Origin: Fluviicola sp043721195
GTDB taxonomy: Bacteria > Bacteroidota > Bacteroidia > Flavobacteriales_D > Crocinitomicaceae
Length of the DNA: 64,000 bases
Reading direction: 5' to 3'
NCBI GenBank assembly: GCA_043721195.1
Contig: JAYSRF010000194.1
Span: 1-64,000, forward strand
In this document: positions 61,976-64,000 of the stretch, one piece after another
Layout of the letters: the number at the start of each line of letters is the position of its first letter
Numbering within the stretch: position 1 is the first letter of the stretch
Program-made: the position numbers and the translations under genes
The notes under the pieces: model-generated
Told to the model about the DNA's origin: nothing
The model's input: only the letters and a program-made list of their open reading frames with translations
Database searches by the model: none

Positions 61976-63262
61976 ATGAAAAAGAACTACTTTGTACTTG
62001 CTTTAATCCTTTGCTTTACTTTTTTAAGCAATGCTCAAACATTCAGTTGGAGTGGTTATGTCAGTGGATCAACATCCTATACTACCGGAATTTTGACAGC
62101 AACTGTTACCAGTTCAGCTCCTGGATTTCAAAATACGACACCACGTCATTACGCTGCGGCAACCGTTGGAAGCGGACAATGTGGCATTGCTGGCGGATTG
62201 GCATTGGAACATTTATTCGGAAACATTACAGCTGCGCACTCAACATTGACGTTGGATTTCACTTCTGGAAGCACAACGAATGGAACGTGCTCCAGTATCA
62301 CTTTCCCAATTAAAGATATTAATGCCGATGAATCGGTTCAAACATTTGCTGATTGGGTCGAAATTTCTGCTGTTGACGGAAACAACAATCCGATTGCTGT
62401 TGCAAGTATCACTGCCACTGGAGGAACCAATAAAGTTGTCACGACATCTGGAAATACACGCATCATAAAAGGATACAACAGCGGAAGTTACGCCTCAAGA
62501 AGTACAACTGCTTGTGACAATGTGAATATCAGTGTTACACCACCAATTGGTGTTACCTTAAAACGAATTGTGATTAAATACCATCCTGATTACACGATTT
62601 CGCCGAATAATTACTGGAATTTCAGTGGACCTACGCGACCTGCTTACCAATACATTTCCATTGGTTCAATTACCGCCACTGCAACTGGTGGTGGTTGTGT
62701 TGTCGTGCTCCCCGTAGATTTAGTTTCTATTCAAGCAATTCGAGCAGAACGATCTGCTGTGATTTCATGGGTGACTGCTTCTGAAGAAAACAATAGTGCG
62801 TTTGTTTTAGAACGTACAACTGACGGTGATCACTATGAACAAGTTGCCATGATTGAAGGAAAAGGAACAACTCAACAGCTAAGCAACTATTCAGTCACTG
62901 ACAACCAAACACCGACTGCATTAACCTATTATCGTTTGAAACAAGTTGATTTTAATGGCACCATTACCTATTTCGATTTATTAGCTGTGGATGAATTAAA
63001 GGATGATCAATTGATTCAGCAAGTTCACCCAAATCCCGCTACGGATGTTGTGATTTTTTCGTTGAAATCGATCGGAGAACAGGAATTGACAAGTGTTATT
63101 ACCGATCAAATGGGAAGAGTTGTGCAACAGTTTTCATTTGAAAGCAAAAACGGAATTTCACAACAGCTGATTGATGTTTCTGCATTTGAAAATGGGAGTT
63201 ATTGGATAACGGTAACAAGCGAAGATGGAAAACGGGAAACAGTGAGGTTTGTGAAACAATAA
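61976..63262 (+). CDS. T9SS type A secreted protein with FN3-like region
   Basis: 428 residues with signal peptide (LSNAQTF). Residues 25-235 are a beta-rich domain of unknown family; residues about 240-340 show the LPVDLVSIQAIRAERSAVIS and SWVTASEENNSAFVLERTTD pattern common just before T9SS ends; the sorting domain begins at VHPNPATDVVIFSL. Likely surface-exposed. Confidence 0.85.
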   Translation: MKKNYFVLALILCFTFLSNAQTFSWSGYVSGSTSYTTGILTATVTSSAPGFQNTTPRHYAAATVGSGQCGIAGGLALEHLFGNITAAHSTLTLDFTSGSTTNGTCSSITFPIKDINADESVQTFADWVEISAVDGNNNPIAVASITATGGTNKVVTTSGNTRIIKGYNSGSYASRSTTACDNVNISVTPPIGVTLKRIVIKYHPDYTISPNNYWNFSGPTRPAYQYISIGSITATATGGGCVVVLPVDLVSIQAIRAERSAVISWVTASEENNSAFVLERTTDGDHYEQVAMIEGKGTTQQLSNYSVTDNQTPTALTYYRLKQVDFNGTITYFDLLAVDELKDDQLIQQVHPNPATDVVIFSLKSIGEQELTSVITDQMGRVVQQFSFESKNGISQQLIDVSAFENGSYWITVTSEDGKRETVRFVKQ

Positions 63263-63354
63263 ATTAATTTAATTTCTTTATTCAGAACATCTAAAAAGGA
63301 AGCGTTGATTCTTTTTTAGGATTACCGATTTGTCGCAAAGGCGCAAAACTAGTT

Positions 63355-63430
63355 TATCACCCTCCTCAATCCTCCCTCATTGAAAATTATCTGCCTCACA
63401 ATGATTTCGCTTCGAAAGGGAGGAGGTAAA
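63355..63430. repeat. Imperfect CCTCC/GGAGG inverted repeat
   Basis: CCTCCTCAATCCTCCC near 63361-63376 faces GGGAGGAGG near 63418-63426, with flanking TTTATCAC and GGTAAA. It lies between convergent genes and may be a REP-like element or transcript end. Confidence 0.5.
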
Positions 63431-63466
63431 CCCTACGAATTCTATACTAAATAGTTGTTAGTCACC

Positions 63467-64000
63467 TTACTTTCCTGCATACATACGCGCATAATACTCC
63501 ATGTAATTTCCAGATGTGACCTCTTTCACCCACGCTTGGTTTTCGAGGAACCACTCAACCGTTTTACGCAATCCTTCTTCGAAGGTAATACTTGGTTTCC
63601 AGCCTAATTCGGTGTGTAATTTAGTTGCATCAATGGCATACCGTTGATCGTGACCAGCGCGGTCTTTCACAAAGGTTATTAACTGCGCACTCGTACCTTT
63701 TTCGCGATCGAGTAATTCATCCATAATGATACAGATTTCATGCACCAAATCAATATTGCGCCACTCGTTCCAACCACCAATGTTGTAGTTGCACCCAATT
63801 TTTCCTTGGTGAAAAATCACATCAATGGCACGTACATGATCTTCGACCCACAGCCAATCGCGTACATTGGTTCCTTCTCCGTAAACAGGTAAAGGTTGTT
63901 GATTCAAGATATTAGTAATCATCAACGGAATCAATTTCTCTGGATGGTGATGACTTCCGTAATTATTGGAACAATTGGAACGTTTAATTGGAAAACCATA
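63467..64000 (-). CDS. rfbB: dTDP-glucose 4,6-dehydratase, C-terminal part (cut by window edge)
   Basis: 177 residues visible with no start before the window end. They match RfbB/RmlB: FPIKRSNCSNNYGSHHHPEK, NVRDWLWVEDHVRAIDVIFH, YNIGGWNEWRNIDLVHEICI and DRAGHDQRYAIDATKLHTEL. The enzyme makes dTDP-4-keto-6-deoxyglucose for rhamnose and related sugars in surface polysaccharide. The catalytic YxxxK and NAD-binding N-terminus lie outside the window. Confidence 0.94.
   Translation of the reverse strand, partial: YGFPIKRSNCSNNYGSHHHPEKLIPLMITNILNQQPLPVYGEGTNVRDWLWVEDHVRAIDVIFHQGKIGCNYNIGGWNEWRNIDLVHEICIIMDELLDREKGTSAQLITFVKDRAGHDQRYAIDATKLHTELGWKPSITFEEGLRKTVEWFLENQAWVKEVTSGNYMEYYARMYAGK

Overview
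The window looks like chromosome from a low-GC member of the Bacteroidetes, most likely Flavobacteriia and possibly related to Fluviicola/Crocinitomicaceae (the family is an inference). The reasons are nine secreted proteins with type IX secretion (T9SS) C-terminal sorting domains, a TonB receptor paired with a DUF4249 lipoprotein, Bacteroidetes-restricted families (DUF2851, DUF4907), almost no Shine-Dalgarno sequences, and promoter boxes of the TAnnTTTG type, often only 4-20 bases from the start codon. No rRNA, tRNA, CRISPR array, intact IS element or prophage was seen.

Layout. 1-4.5 kb (minus strand): an acyl-CoA dehydrogenase cut by the window edge, apt translationally coupled to a ComEA-like HhH protein, an RmlD-like reductase, a PspC-like protein and DUF2851. 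4.7-6.7 kb (plus): an AhpD/CMD-like protein, a DUF1348 protein and an AraC regulator. 6.8-14.4 kb (minus): four genes of the methionine salvage pathway (mtnA, mtnC, mtnD, mtnB), interleaved with a MORN-like lipoprotein, a T9SS type B protein and a Tat-signal pirin; a decayed 76-bp scrap of mtnA lies beyond the lipoprotein gene. 14.4-21.4 kb: purM-prfA and pyrF, separated by a TonB receptor, a DUF4249 lipoprotein and a small lipoprotein. 21.5-28.0 kb: a PorE-like OmpA/PD40 protein, then PASTA protein, T9SS protein and RluD. 28.2-29.1 kb: ddl, ending inside a perfect 46-bp palindrome. 29.6-35 kb: an LRR protein, ribF, and a 1075-residue T9SS type B protein with seven near-identical 70-residue repeats.

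35.3-44.9 kb holds the SUF iron-sulfur assembly system in two blocks (sufA-B-C-D and sufS-E plus a SufT-like gene). They are separated by a TlyA-like methyltransferase and, on the opposite strand, an ECF sigma factor module whose last gene appears to join an anti-sigma-like cytoplasmic region to an outer-membrane barrel. 45.0-50.2 kb is a tightly overlapping operon of a GEVED protein, three kelch-type T9SS proteins and a DUF4907 lipoprotein. 50.5-52.7 kb: fabF and a RluB-type pseudouridine synthase, followed by degenerate repeats. 53.0-55.9 kb is an accessory-looking island: an Xre regulator with a palindromic operator candidate, divergent from four unrecognised exported proteins. 55.9-64 kb: hydrolase, DUF2279, T9SS, YceI-membrane fusion, a CpsB-like PHP phosphatase and, at the edge, rfbB, suggesting that a surface polysaccharide locus begins there.

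Most genes are core metabolism. The parts most worth following up are the 53-56 kb island, the sigma/anti-sigma-barrel protein, the kelch/DUF4907 operon, the mtnA relic, the YceI fusion, and the recurrent palindromes and promoter-proximal repeats.
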